From positions 100,662 through 164,661 of the forward strand of contig NW_024882952.1 in assembly GCF_019059575.1 (NCBI RefSeq): DNA of 64,000 bases, read 5' to 3'. This DNA comes from Amphibalanus amphitrite (taxonomy: Eukaryota > Arthropoda > Thecostraca > Balanomorpha > Balanidae). Shown piece after piece: positions 13,101 through 28,100 of the stretch. Every line of letters begins with the position of its first letter. Within the stretch, counting starts at the first letter, position 1. A program made the translations under genes and the position numbers. Under the pieces are notes generated by a model. That model saw only the letters and a list, made by a program, of their open reading frames with translations, was not told where the DNA came from and made no database searches.

Positions 13101-16100
13101 TTATACCTCAAGCACTTCAAATCGTGACTTCCTACATTCTTGGCAAGGTCTAATGCTTCACTTTTGCATTGTTCGCCTTGCGTGACGTCATTTATGATGT
13201 CACTAGGGTGATAGGTGTGCTTCGTCAATAACTCCCGATCAAAATGAGCTAGCCAGTCGGGACAGCCATCAATGGACTTTGCAAGACTTGCCGAATCTAA
13301 TGTTATGCAACATGTTCTCCTTTCAACAGCTTCGTGACCCGTGTTGCCCTAACATGACATTGGCCTCAGGTAAACATCCTAAGTTGCTTCACCTAAACAA
13401 AAAAGCATATACATCGACGCGTCTGAGAACAGAAAACACGATTGTATCGAAATGACATTGTTGACAGAAAGGCCGGGTCAATTTTGAGATCGCTCAAGTC
13501 AATGGGAGAAAATTGAACTGCGCTTTTTTGGACGGAACGCATAATAAACACTCTGAAAACATGTGGTGTTTGATGAGATACAATACTGAATGAGAAAATT
13601 GTTTGTTTTGTTGGGAGCCATCTTTTTCGGTCTGAAAAGGCCCTTGCAGAGCTATAACATAATTATGCTTTAGTGTAGTACCTAATTGGGTTGTGCGAGC
13701 CAGCGGCAGTGATCTGCGGAAGCGAGACTGTTCCCGTGGGACGATTCTTCAGGTTGGCTGGTGGGGTGACCTCCAGTCCAGAGAGGGAAGCATGAAGACT
13801 AGGGGCGATGCGGATCGTTTTTTTCCTGAGGATAGCGAGAAGGGAAGGAATCTAGCACCCTTGACCCTTCCTTATACTGAATGTATCTCAGGCTGTTAAA
13901 TCTCCTAAGCGTTTTTTTTTCTCCACATCAAGGTGTCATTAATAAAAATATGAAATCCGGGAGCATAAATTAAATATAGAAGTTGTGGCCAACAGAACAT
14001 TATCAGTTGCGTTCAACATACTCGTAAGCATGATCACACACCCAGCTTACATATGAGCCATGTAATAATTATTTTTGATAGACATGCTTAAGTTATGAAA
14101 TCATCTGAATTCTGAAGTGTTTGTTAAGTTCCACGATACGGATCTAATATCCTGCTATGCATGATGACCATTTCTGGTCAGGTCATGTCTTTGACCATAG
14201 GCCAAATTTTTCAAATGACCTTTAAAGATTATTTTTTGATTCATTCGAAGCGTTTTGATAAGAGGAACACGAGGCTGATAAAATTAAATCCAAGCAAGTT
14301 TTAAGCTAAAAACTTTTAAGTATTTGTGGAAAATCAATTGGTTTTCTCATAATACCGATGGTGGCAGTAGCTGTTATTTACGTGCTAAGCCGTTCACTTT
14401 AATTAAATCTGACAATATTATTCAGACATAACGGTAAACGAGCTGATTGTTGCGTTAGGTTAGGCTCGGTCGATTTCAGAGTGGGAAGGATGACAGGAAT
14501 TAGGGGGAGACAGGGTGCCTGGGCGGGAGTCCTGGACCTCATGCTCCGCTGGGGCCGAGCCCATAATGTGGGTTGGATTGCCCTGACACATGGATAGCCC
14601 TGGGCGGTGTTTCACGGCCCCGCGCTGCAGCACGCTGCGCTGCGCTGCTTGCATTGTTGCGGTGGTTGATATGAATTCGGCTCCACGCTAGCGTTGCGAG
14701 CTTCCGAGTCTGTTGATGTTTCCATGGAAATTGGAAACTCAATGCACCGGTGCGCGCCAGGGGCGGATCCAAGGGGGGGGGTCACATGGGTCATGGCCCC
14801 CCCTTGAGGCCCGGGGGCCCAAAGACCTGCCAGGGGCACCACCGGCCTATCAGGGGTATCACAGTCCTCAGTCCTGACAGGGGCACCACAGGACCGCCAG
14901 GGGCACCACAGGCCTAGCAGGGACACCACGGGCCTGGTGCCCCTGGGCCCTGACAGGACTGTAACGCCCCTGACAAGCCTGAAGTGTCCCCGGCAGGCAC
15001 GTGGTGCCCCTGACAGGCCTGAGGCGCCCCTGCAAGGCCGGTGGTGCCCCTGGCAGGCCTGTGGTGTCCACTGTCCATGGCAGGCCTGTGGTGCCCTTGC
15101 TAGGCCTCTGGTGCCCCTGACAGGCTTGTAATGCCCCTGGAAGGACTGTGGTGCCCCTGGCAGGCCTCTGGTGCCCCTGACAGGCTTGCGGTGCCCTTGA
15201 AAGGACTGTGGTGTCCCTGGGCCCTGACAAGCCTGAGGTGCCCCTGACAGGCCCGTGGTGCCCTTGTTAGGCCTGTGGTGCCCCTGGCAGGCCTCTGGTG
15301 CCCCTGGCAGGTCTGTGGTGCTCCTGGCAGGTCTGTGGCGCCCCTGGCAGACCTGTGTTGACTGGTGCCCCTGCTAGGTCGCTGGTGCCCCTCACAGACC
15401 TGTGGTGCCCCTGGGCCTTGACAAGCCTGAGATGCCTGGCTATGACAGGCTCGTGGTGCCCCTGATAGAACAGTGGTGCCCTTGCTAGGCCTGTAGTGCC
15501 CCTGGCAGGCCTCTGGTGCCCCTGCTACCCCTGCGCCCGGAGAGGACTATGGTGCCCCTGAAAAGCCTGAAGTGCCTCTCGACAGGCCCGTGGTGCCCCT
15601 CACAGGCCTGCGGTGCCCCTGGAAGGACTGTGGTGCCCCTGCCCCTAGGGGTGCTCATGGGCCCAACAGGCCCGTTGTGCCCCCCTGGCAGGCCTGTGTT
15701 GACTGGTGCCCCTGCTAGGCCGCTGGTGCCCCTCACAGGCCTGCGGTGCCCCTGGAAGGACTGTGGTGCCCCTGCCCCTAGGGGTGCTCATGGGCCCAAC
15801 AGGCCCGTTGTGCCCCTGACAGGCCTGTCGTGTATACTTGCTAGACCTGTGGTGCCCCTGCTTCCTGGCAGGCCTGTGGTGCCCCTGCTTCCTGGCGGGT
15901 CTGTGGCGCCCCTACAAGGCCGTAGGTGCCCCTGACAGGTTTGTGGTGTCCCTGGAAGGACTTTGGTGCCCCTGACAAGCCTGAAGTGTCAAGGACAGAC
16001 CCTTTAGACGCCAGGGTCAAGTTCGTCGGACTGACAACGATTCGCTTACCTGATAACGTTCCTGGTAAGTACTCACTACTCAGCGTCCACAACATATATA

Positions 16101-19100
16101 CACATAACACATTCATATATACTTGCTTACAATTGGTAAATGTGGTTGTGGGTAAGAGTTAAGATACTGACTAAAAATAAAAAAATAAAAAACTGAAAAT
16201 GGGGGCACCACCAAAATTAAGTGGACGAAATCCGTTGAGTTTTTAATTTTGGGTATAGGTAGGGGCACCACTTCGATTCATGACCCTCCCCTTGGAGTTT
16301 TCCTGGATCCGCCCCTGGTGCGCGCAACGCACCCTGTCCAAGCAAAATTTTACCACCGATGACCTCTGGAGTGGTGACATGACCTCTGGCTCTGACCCGA
16401 TCTAAAATTGGCTGAAGTATTTTTCTTCTTCTTTTTGCTACTTTTGACGCTACTTCAAATGCCACTTAAATGCCCAAAGCTGAATGATGCTTAATACCCA
16501 TTTCCCCTCCAAACAGGGCGTGAGCATTCCTGTGGGGCACGGGCTAACAATGACTATCTCATAATCATTGTAGCCATGAACATCTACTGCCATTCTTAAA
16601 CACCGGTTTCGCTGCGCTGAGCGGTGGCCGTCCCGTTTGTTGGATTCTACGGCTGGCTGGCGGAAAGCGTTGCCGGCCGCCCGTCCACCGCCCGCGGGCC
16701 GGACCGAGCGGTCCCGCTGACCCTACCTGACCTGAGCCCGGCGCGATATGGACAGGCAGACGGGGGTTCGGCTCAGCGGAGGCAGCGCCCTTGGTGCTGG
16801 GGACTTTTTTAATAGACCTACTGTACTGCTGATTAGTGAGTAGGAGTTAGGGGGGAGTTAGTACCGGATGCTGCACTGGTCATGGAGGAGGTTTGCGAGG
16901 GAGGGACGATGTACTTTTGTTACTACTCGTAAGTGGGGAGGCTACTCTTAGGGGATGTTTCTGGACGAGGCTCGCTAATGCAACCCATGGCAATAGACTG
17001 TGATTAACATGTTTTTCTTACGCTTTCAAAGGGGATTGTGAATAATGTTCTTGTGGAAGGCGTGTCTTGAATAAAGCAGAACTCCACCCCTAATCCTGAA
17101 GCTGTCCGTCCGTCCGTCATCCGCCACCCGTCCTGTACGGCCGTCTGTCTGTCCTGTACGGCCGTGCGTCTGTCCTGTACGGCCGTTTACCCCGTCAGCC
17201 GACCGGCGCTGTGACCGCACTCCTCTGGCCGGGACGGACGCACCATTAAGCGGCCGGCGCGGCCCACAGCGCTACCAACCAGCCGCGACATGACCTGCCC
17301 CTCTGCTCCATCATGACTGCGTGCCGCCGCCGACTGTGTACCTGGGCAGGCCGCCAGGCGGTCGGATACCCGGCCGGTCGGTCGGCCCGTTTGCCCCTTC
17401 GTCCAGGCTGTGGGCTCGTTAGTTCTTCCGTCTGTCCGTGGATCCGTCAATCAGTTAGTTACCGTCAGCTGGTCGGTCAGCTGGTTGATCCGTCCGTCTG
17501 TGACGGGTATGTGCTCGGTGCTGGTGTGTGCGCAGTCGCACGTCCGCACGATGTCGGCTGCCACTCAGCGCCACGCACGCAGCATTTATCGGTCTGTTTC
17601 GCTGCCGGCGGTGGCGGCTCGCAGTGTCTATTCAGCTAGCGGGAAGAGTGGCCGCTGTGGTCGAGAAGGACTGCAAGATGCCGCTCAGCAGACCACCTGG
17701 GGTTTGTGTGTCTGTGGGCGAACTGAGAAGTCGAAGGCTGCTTTCAATGCTATAAGTGACCAAGTGAGCACGTTCGGGTCATGCTATAAGAGAATGTACA
17801 CCGGTCACCGCGCCGAGCTGTCTCTGCTCTCAGACTGGCCTCTCGCTGATGTCGCTGATGTGAGCGGAGCGGGGAGCCGGTGATGTAAGCGGACTGCGGA
17901 GCCGATCCGGGCGCCAATGATGTGGACAGGGTGTGGAACCGCTCTCTTGCGCGGGGAGCAGCACAGGCTGCTCTCCGGGGGCAGCCTGCACAGGGGCAGC
18001 ACAGTGGAGCAGCACTGATGTGAGCGGAATGAGGAGCCGCTGATGTGAGCGGCAGCGCGCCGGGCGCCAGGTGGTGGCGGCGCCTCCTCCGGCTGACGGC
18101 AGGCACCGTTTGTTTGTTTGTCTAAAGCGGCCGTCACCGGCGGCCGATGGCGCCGTGACGCCCGCTGAGTGATGGCCTGGCCGCGCGCCGGCGGCAGCCT
18201 CCCCGTGACCGCGGCGGCAGCGCGCGCTGACACGCTGCAGGCTAGTGCAGCGTGTCTGCCGAGTCTGGCGCGTCGCAATCGCTGCTCTTGCGGAGCTCAC
18301 TTTACGCGCACTCATCGTCACGAGGATGTTACGATCTCGTTCGGAACATCAGCGGGGCTGAAACAGCAACATCAATCATAGTCTATGTCCTGGATTCCTT
18401 GCTGGTCTCTCATAGATTTAGTGTACATATGCTCTGTCTCCCTCTGCCGTCGATCCGATGGGTCCACTGCCGTAGCCTCGCCTCCGCTGGCTCTCTTCAA
18501 GGCGCTTCGTTTGCTGACTGTGGCTCCATCATTCCCCCCCCCCCCCCCAGTGGAACGCTTGATATGCTTCACGAGCTGGAACGCCCGCCCAAAACCCTTA
18601 ACTCATGTTTTTGACGATTCCAGTTATAAAAACTGACCATCATCGATATAGATCACAATTGAAGTCTGAATAAGATGGCAGATTATATGAAAAAAGATTC
18701 TGAAGGTACTCATTACTAAAATGACCTTAGTAGGCGGCGCGCCTTTAAACCCCAGTAAACAAGTGAACAACTATCTTCTTCCACTTTGCTGCTCCGTGAG
18801 TTGCATACTGTGAGTACATTCCCGTCAGATATGAATGTTTGGTACTCACAAATTGTACAGTTGCGTTAGGAAAGCAGTCATCCTCTTCGTGTATTGGGTT
18901 GTGTTTATACTCGTCCTGGGACTTCTATCTTTCCAGATCGGTCCTCCTGTTTTCCCCGCTCTACTGGTGGTTAAAATACCTGTCCGTCCTCACCTCTCGC
19001 CCCCGACTAACCCGGTCCTGACAGCTAACTGAGCGCCGCCGTCCAGCCGATCATTAGAGAGATACGCCGCGGCCGCGCAGTGCCTCAAAACCCGACACGT

Positions 19101-22100
19101 AAACAAACACGGCCATTTTTCTCCACCTGACCGACTTCCCTCGCCGACAGGCAACGTGGGCTTCCAGAACAAGAAGACGACCTACCACCACGACGAGTCG
19201 GTGAGCGTGAAGACCACGGCGCTGGTGGACGTGATCGCCGACCTGCTCAAGGTGCGCCACGAGGTGCTGAATGCGGCGCTCACCTACAAGCGCGCCCGCG
19301 TCGCCGGCGAGGTGGTCGTCATCAACTACCGCATGCAGGAGGTGAGCGTGGTGTCACGGTGGTGTGGCCACTGCGCCTGAGCTTTGGTGACGCCCTTTTT
19401 AGGCCGTATGATTTCTGGAATAGATTTATACGTAGTGATATGGTGAATTAGGGATTTTTCTTTTGCCTGTGTTACTTTTGATTATCTTTTCTGTTATAAC
19501 CGATTTATTTGGGCTATCTTTTTTCAACTACTCTAGAAAGACGATGCTCGTCTACGGGGACTTGCTTCTATCCAATACTTGTTATGCTGTCTATCTGCCA
19601 CTCGTCCGGTTTCATGCCCCCTTGCAGTCTGTTGTTCCCGTCTGATGGTCCCCTTTCATCTCTTCCTCCAATCCTGGTTTCATCGGTCGTCATTCCGGCC
19701 ATCTGATAATCCCCTGTCGTCTAATGTTATCCCTTCTGATCACCCCTGCCATGTGTACGCCCGTCTGACGAATCTCGTCCCGCCCCTCTCCGCAGGCGAT
19801 CGCGGCGCGCGACACTCTGGCCAAGTGCGTGTACGCGGCGCTGTTCGACTGGATCGTGCTGCAGGTCAACAGCTGGCTGCTGGCCAAAAAGGACGTCAGC
19901 CGAGAGCACCACGGGCCCTCCATCGGCGTGCTGGACATCTTCGGCTTCGAGGACTTCGGCAACATCAACAGGTGAGCGCATCGGGTAGTTGGAGAGATAG
20001 GAGGTCGGCAGGCCGGCCGGGTCCGGACGGGAAGTGAGGCCAGCAGGCCAGCTGCTGGGTCCGTACGAAATGGACGGCGCTTGTTTGACGAGGACGTGCT
20101 AACGACAGAATACCAGCTGGCAGTTCGGCTATGCGACAGGTGTTGCCCTCGCTTTAGATGTCCTAGAATATTTGGAATGGGAACTGTAGGTATGCCAAAT
20201 GACGTCCCGACTTGTTCCGATAGGCTGTTCCCCGTTTCTTTGTCCCTCTTTGGAATAGGTGAGAAGGTGTTCGTTTATTGGTAGAAAACAAACTGAGTCT
20301 TTTAAAAACTTAAATAAAATATCACTAGGGAAATCGGCATACATTATGTTGAAGATTATAACGCGGCGTAACTCGTACACGGTTAGGGGCCTTTCCTGGG
20401 TGCCACAACACCGTTGCCCTTCCAGAGGCCTCCCTGGATCACCCACCACCCTTCCAGGCGCCCTCCCTGGGTACCCCGCCGCTGGCTGCTCCGGTCGGCT
20501 GCGCCCGGTGCCCCGCCGCCACCCTGTGCCAATCGCGAAAGGTCGCCAGCTTTGGAGCCACGTGGCCGGTGCGGTTTTTGGCGCCGCCCGGCCGGTGATT
20601 CAGCCTCACCCATCATACGAGCTGAGCGGGGCGGCAATCAAAACACGCGCACGGCACGCACCCGGCTTGTGGGCAGGGTGCGGTGCGGGGCGCCCCTCCT
20701 CGGTCACGGGCTGGGGAGGGGTTCAGCGGTGGACTGACTCGGCCAGGTTCCAGGAGAGGCTTACTGTCGAGACGGAACTGCTAGATGGGGTGTCATGTTC
20801 TGGCCGATTGTTCTTGCTCGTTGCATGACTGTGGCTCAAAGTTGGCGCCTGTGATTCAATAATCAGCTTACTAAGTCAGGTGATATCCATTCAGGTCTGT
20901 GTCAGAACAAGTGGATATTTTGGCACCAGAGTTATTGTACGTTTCATGTATTTGCTGTCGCGTTGGACTTACGAGGCGTGTTTGTCGTCCAGTTTCGAGC
21001 AGTTCTGCATCAACTACGCAAACGAGCACCTGCAGTTCTACTTCAACCAGCACGTGTTCAAGTACGAACAGGAGGAGTATCTGCGGGAGGGTATCCGCTG
21101 GCAGAACATCGCCTTCGCCGACAACACCGGCTGCCTGCAGCTGTTCGAGAACAAGATGCGCGGCCTGCTCAGCATCCTGGACGACCAGTGCAAGTGAGTG
21201 AGCCTGGGTGGCGGGGAAGACATGGAGGATGGGAGAGGGGATCAAAATAAGTTATATTCAAATAAAATCCGCGATTGCTGAGGGTCAGGGACACCAGCAG
21301 CTAGACAAGACGGACTGGAACGAGGTAAAAATGGACAAAGTGGATTGGTGAATGAAGGCCTACTTGATGGAGGCCGGGCGGCGTCAGGGCTTTGGTGGAA
21401 CTAGTGCGTAAAAGAATAGACAGCCGCCGCGGAGCGTTAGGATGAGCAATGGTAGCACTGCTTCTACTCTCCGCGCTGAATAGAATACTGCCTTGTGTCA
21501 GTGCTGTAAATCACCGTAAATGTAGATGTAGAGAGGTCACGTCTGAATGTGAACCTCGGTGCGTTTTCCAAGCGGCGTGGGATGTCCGGCTGCCTAAGCG
21601 GTGAGTCGAGGATCATCACGGCCTTTCACCTTTCGTCGTCGGCACTTGCTCTTATGACACTCGCACGGTTGTGCACGTTTGTTTACACAGCACAGTCTGA
21701 ACGTTGGTGGCACGTGTGAACGTTGCCGACACGGGGCTATGGCTGTCACGGCTGACTCCACCACCTCTCCGTACGATGGGCCGTGTCGAACTGTGTGATG
21801 ATCGGTTGCCTTCAGTCACTGTTTTATGAGAGCCTAAATGTATCAAAGTCTTATCCACTGGAAATGACTGAGAATGACCGCGGATCCGCTCTGCAGCTTC
21901 CCGGGCGCTACGAATGAGACGCTGCTGCAGAAGTTCCATAAGGAGAACAAGAACAACGAGTTCTACGAGGTGCCGCAGAAGTTCGAGCATGCCTTCCTCA
22001 TCCACCACTACGCCGGCAAAGTCAAGTACCAGGTGAGCAGCAGCAGTGTCGACTTATGCTGCCTTTTTAACAGGAGTGCGTGATCAGTATTGGATAATCT

Positions 22101-25100
22101 TATGAGCTTTCGGAAAAGTTAATCTCTTCATATCAGCTTGGCTTTTTCGCCAGTTGTTTGAGGGATGCCAGAAGAATGCCACTTGTCCTTGCTATCAATC
22201 TGTTTTAGCAGTTTTTTTTTTTTGCAATTTGGGGGAGATGTTTTGGGTCATTTGTACATTACTGCTCGGCCACCCATACGCATTAGTCCCTGTCTGTGTT
22301 ATTCATGAAAACAATATTTTGCCAACATTCCCAGTTGGTTATCTTTTGTCCTGGTTCAGTGACGATGCCAGTGTTGAATTATTGTTGAATTAGTGATAGT
22401 CTGTTAGGGTACCCTGTGTATCCATGTGTTGCTGGTCGATGAGTTACGATGTCGCCAGACTGCCCTCTATCTTTCTCGTTGACCCGGTGACCGATGATTC
22501 ATTGTCGTGTGTCGTCAGCCGAGCCGATACATCAATGTCTAACCCACGGCGTCTGTCACTGATTCTCATGGCTGCGTGCTTCGTTCGCACATCCACTGGT
22601 GCTCCCGTAGTCACATTTGCCACATTTCCTGAGACTTTATTGCAACATCGGAGGCTCCTCCTCCCTCTAAATCATGTATCTTTGCTCTCTGTCACCCATA
22701 CCCCTCCCCAAGCATAACTCGCCGCTACCGCCCACCTGACTACCCCCCCCCCCCCCCATCCCCAGGTGGCCGAGTTCCGCGAGAAGAACCTGGACCTGAT
22801 GCGGCCCGACATCGTGTCCGTGCTCAAGTCGTCGAGCCTGCAGTTCGTCCGAGAGCTGGTCGGCACCGACCCGGTGGCCGTGTTCCGCTGGGCCATCCTG
22901 CGCGCCTTCTTCCGCGCGCACAGCGCCTTCGTGCAGGCAGGCGCGCGCGCCGCCGCCAGCGCCGCCAACGGACCCGGCCGCAAGCTCAGCTTCCGCAAAC
23001 CGCCGGCCGGCGGCGCGCCGGAGCCGGGCAGTGTCGGGTGAGTGACTGCAGATACCTATGAACTGGCTTTGTTTTGCGTTGTTTGGGCTATTTTTAGTTG
23101 GTTTTGCTGCGAATTTGGGCTTTTTCTGAGGAGGGCTCAGTGTCGCCGTGTGTCGCGGATGGCCCGCCTCTGGGGTGACCCCGCAGCAGCTGTGTTCCCG
23201 CGTGTGGGTGACCCCCTGTTCGCGGGTATGGTTTTCCCTCTCAGTATGACTTGACCCCGCCTAGGTACTGCCGTGCCCTGACAGGCTGTCAGGATATGGC
23301 GCTCAACCGCTGACCGCCCCGCTGTGTGGTGCTGTGCCGTGACCCAGAGATATGAGCGGGCTTTACCCCCGAGATCATCACTCGCTTACCTTTATTCGGA
23401 TTCGGATCCTTATCCTTACTGAACGTGTCCTCGTTTTTGACGCATTGACCCGAGACCCTCAATCCTTGGAACACGACGATCCTCTCACTCATCCTGAAGC
23501 TCCGGGTGTGCGCGGGGACTGCACAGGTGTCTATTGTTGTCCCAGCGACCATGACTCAAATACCCATTGTCGTATGCTAGATTCCTTACACGTCACAGCT
23601 GTGCTGCTGAATCGTCCATCCCCGGTATGCTCTGTTCTATCTGGGTGCGACTTGAAGGTGGCTATTATGTGACGCAATGTTGTATGTTTTGCTGTAATTG
23701 GTCGTACTATGCTATGCTGTTGCTGTTGTGATCTGTGGGAGTCAGGTGCGCGTACAGATGTTGTCCATCGCATTCATATCCCTTCCCCTTCACCATCCTC
23801 TCCCATCCACGCTCTCAGTGGAGAGAGAGAGAGGGGTATTCCACTGACCGGATCAGTACCGTCCAATACTCTCCCCAGTGTATCACTGTAGGTCCGCTCG
23901 GATCCTCGCCGTCCCGGCCTCCATACACCCCAGCCAGCTGGCAAACTGTAGCGCTGCTACCACTGACCCGGCTTCCTCGATATTAGTATGTCTCGCTAAC
24001 AGTTGGCTTTGTCAGCGTTTTGGGCTTGCCATACAGCGTTTGATAGGAAATGTAGTCGATAGTGTACACGGTTTTTGCTGACATTTTTACACAACACTGT
24101 CACCGCTAGGCTATTACATCCGCCCTGCAACCAACCTGTGTCTGTCTACAGCTAATGTGCCGTCTCTAGGCATCCCCACATACACAAACTCACATACACA
24201 ATACACGTCATACGCATAGATTGAGTGAAAGTGGTCCCCGCTTGGCATAGTTTGCCCTTGCAAATAACCTAGCGCACAGTGGACACACTGATCGGTTTAC
24301 CGTATGTGTTAGTACATTGGCCTGTGTGGTGTGTGTGTGCTTACGTCACCGGATCAGTCTGGCCTGGTGACGTCACCTTGTGATGGGGTAATTACGCCAT
24401 CGCTGACTGGTCCAGGTAGAATAATCAATCAACTCGGGGTGTGAAATCATGAAATCAGTGTAACGTCTGTTTGGTGTGTTGGCTTGTTTCGGTGTTCGTT
24501 GTGCCTCCCCGAGCTGTGGTCACTGGGGGCGGCGGTGGCGTACTTACTCCAACTGCCACGGAGCACACACGCGGCGTGTCGGCCGTCTCTGACCGCCGCG
24601 CCGCCTCCCGCTCTGCCCGCCCGCCCTCGCGCTCTCTCTCCGCCAGCCAGCGACTGGCCACCCTATCGGCGGTGAACCTGCGCGTGCAGCGTATCGCGTG
24701 AGTGTCGGTGGCCAGCGCCGACCGCTGCCGCCCTAACCCGGCCGCGCCGCCGGCGGACCGGCCAGTGGTAGTGACTCCACTAACAGCTCGAACTGCCCGC
24801 CGACCCCGCCCCCGCCCCCGCCCGGACCTGTCCCCGGCTCCCGTCTTCGCAGTTGGCTCTGTCTCTCTTTGTGTGTCGCTTTACGGGCCGTATGGACCGG
24901 GCACGGCCGCCGCCGCCGCGGCACCCAGTCGAACGGTCCGCGCACGGCTCGGCTCAGACGGGATCGCATCAGGAACGGTCTTCTTGCTTGTTGCCCGACG
25001 TTCCATGGACATTGTGGAATTCACGAAATTCTTAACCGCATGCCTTTGCCTTATATCGGCTGATATTTGTCTCTAAATCCGACCGTCTCTGTCTGTCTGA

Positions 25101-28100
25101 GTTTGCCACCCGTGCGTCGCCATTCGACCGTTTTGCCGTGGCCGGCCGGTCGCCGCGCCGCCGGCCGCCTCTGTGCCGTGTGCTGAGCGGGCGGGTGTGT
25201 GCTGCCGCGCGCGCAGGCCGGCCGCCGCTGCCGCTGCCGCCGGGGGTCGTCGATGGAGCACGGTCAGCGAGTGCAGGGCTCAGCTGCGCAGCGCCGCGCT
25301 GGGCCGCCGGCCGCGCGCCGACTCCGAAGGCGTGGCCGCCGGCCTGCCTGCCGACGAGCTGCTGCTCAAAGAGGCGCAGGACATTGTCCGGTGAGTGAGG
25401 TACCGCCGACGGCGCGCCGGTCCGGGAGCTGTGGGAGGGCCAGCGCCCGGGGGACTACGGCAGGGACCGCGGTCACAAGAGGCTTTCTGTCGGACGGCTA
25501 GGGCAGGGTAGCCGGCGGTGTGCGTCATGTGCGCCGGTCGAAGGTCCCGTCGAAAGATGACTATGTTAAATATGCGCAACGGGCGCACTTTCCAGTGTGG
25601 TAAGTAGGGGTTGAATTAAGACCGGCGACTATCATATGTAGAACTGCTCGGTAACCCACGTACGGCACACTCGAGCAGTGACATCGTCACGGTAAGTGAA
25701 ACTGAATCGTCGTAGCTACGCTAGTGAGGAGAATAGCTGTTAGCTCAATGGGCTTATGGAGGTATAGATCTGGGAAGGCTTGCGCTTTGGCCGGTAGACG
25801 GTCAAGGAAGCTGAGTTCAGCATCATAGACCAGGTGCTTGCAGCTCGGTTCTAGCCACTAGTGAGGGAAGGGGATCGACCGAAGTAGAGCGTATGCAGGC
25901 TGCCCTGTATTTCTATCGGCGACTTAGTTCTTTTTAGTAGATTTAGCCTAGTTCTTTCAGCATCCATCGACGCCTGCCATTAGACTCGTTTTTATAATCA
26001 GTTAAACAGGTCGACCAGCAACTTGCCCGTATGCATGAGTCTTATTTGAATGAGCTCAAGATCCATGAACGTGAATGTATAGCACTGTCTGCCATGCAAT
26101 TGCATCACGAACTTGTCATTTAACCCTCGCCCTGGCAGGGGGGGGTCGATGCGAACCCCCCCCCCCCCAAAGGTTTTTCGAAGATAGCGTAAAAACGGCG
26201 GCGCGCAGCGCCGCCAAATTTGGCACAGCCTATGGGGCAACCTTTTTACATATGACCTGAAAATTTTAGGTCTGGGTGACTTTGGGTCAGGTCACCAGGT
26301 CAGAAAAACCGGTACAAGGTCATGGTCAAATTTTAATTTTCTTTTTGCACCTGTCCAACTCACAGTTTTCGACTGATTTCCTTCAAACTTTCAGGATGTG
26401 CTAAGTTCACCAAGTTGCATAACATATAGTCCGTTTTTTTTTAGGTCACTGACCTGAGGTCAGTTACAGGTCATTACGTCGTAATGTTAAGCCTATGGGA
26501 AAATACTAAATTCGGGAAATACTGGAGATATCCGCTTCGTTTGATCTTTTTTGTGCTTTGAAACCACGGTACTTAACAGCAGGTCACTTGGTGCTCCTTT
26601 GTTTGGTGTACTTATCCATGGGTCAGGTCAAATGAGGTCAACTGAGGTCAAATGACGTTTTTGCCAATAACTTGGCACATAATGACGCTAGAGCTTAAAA
26701 AATGGTATCATTGTGTTCCTGGTGATCAGCCGAATCAAATGATATGCGATATGATGCAATTTGGTTAACTTAAACTTAACTTATTAAGTTAAGTTTACTT
26801 AAAATTTAAGAAAAACTTTAAGTACACTTAAGCAAGCTAAAAAGTATATCATTCGACGCGCCTTGACGTGCTGAGTTCACTGGTGCTTTTCTTTTTGCTC
26901 TATCTTACTTAGATCAAAAGTTATAAGCGAAAAACTTTTGACCTGTTTTTAGCGAAATTTTTACATTTATACCCCCCAAAACCCCCCTAAATATTGACCT
27001 AGAGCAACCAAATTTGCACAGGGGCGAGAACTCCGGGGGGCCCACCTACCTACCAAATTTGGTGTTTCTAGGTGCCATAGGAGCCAATCGCGAGGGGGGG
27101 GTCGCATCGACCCCCCCCCCCCTGCCAGGCCGTGTTATGAAAAATGCCCTGCCAGGGCGAGGGTTAATGAGCTGCAAGTTCTTGCACGAACTGTCTAATG
27201 AACATTTTGGAATACCCGAAGACTTAAAAGTCTGCATGAAATGTCATTGTTTTGTTTCGTCCGTTACTTGTGTCTTTGTAGGTATCGAGGTATCCCATAA
27301 CGTAATCACTTCGTTTATTCCAGACCACCGTAAAGTATATAATTTTCGAGCGTTATCAGCACTGTCCAGTGATTCGATCAGTCACCTCCCCATTTCAGCT
27401 GAGCCTGGCCAGCCTTGCAGTGAGCAGCGGCCACCACCGCTCCACAGTCCGCCCTACCCGCGCTGACCGACACCCCCGATTGCAGCAAGAACAAGTCCTT
27501 CCGGCCCCGCGGGCGCACGCCGCCCAAGAGCGTGAAGAGTCTGGAAGGGATGCGTACAGTGGCGGGCTCTGGCCAGGGCGGCGGCAAGGGTCACGGCTCA
27601 CGTAAACAGCCGAGCACGGTGACAGCTCAGTTCCAGCAGAGTCTGCAGAGCCTACTGGTGACGCTCAACCAGGCCAACCCCTTCTTCATCCGCTGCATCA
27701 AGTCCAACCTGCAGAAGGTGAGCTGGCTGGACGGGTAGGGGGCACGAGTGGTACAGAGGGGACACGACCAGCTACAGTGATAGGAGGGCTTTCTGGAGCC
27801 AGCGACCAGCCGCGTCCTACCTGCACGACGCGATCTTTACCTCTGCTTCCAACCTATGTCAGCTCATAGATGTTTGAAGGTAGGTATGTGACGCAGACAG
27901 CGTTACCATGTAGGCGAGCTATTTCTCTGTCAGCCTTCTACACCCATGAGCCCTCCCCTCTCCAGGCGTCCTGAAGCTCACACACCCTCCTTACCACCAG
28001 GACCCGAACCGGTTCGATGACGCCACGGTGAGCCGCCAGCTGCGCTACACGGGCATGCTGGAGACGGTGCGGATCCGCCAGTGCGGCTACAACATCCGCT

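Larger units (their letters stand above)
19342..22765 (+). other. Short Myo9 introns, no feature recognised
   Basis: The introns at 19342-19795, 19972-20992, 21194-21896 and 22033-22765 hold no conserved frame or clear mobile element. The last ends in a 17-base C-run just before its acceptor. Confidence 0.6.
23038..27485 (+). other. Introns around the loop-2 exons
   Basis: The region 23038-24646 and the stretches between the two loop-2 exons hold nothing recognisable beyond GC-rich patches. The final intron carries the TTAA-flanked element at 26124-27163, with unremarkable sequence on either side. Confidence 0.5.

Noticed and set aside
14868-15935. Collagen-like or Cys-rich repetitive frames on both strands
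   Set aside because: They come from the 20-bp minisatellite inside the hAT-like element; frame changes every unit and no conserved domain appears.
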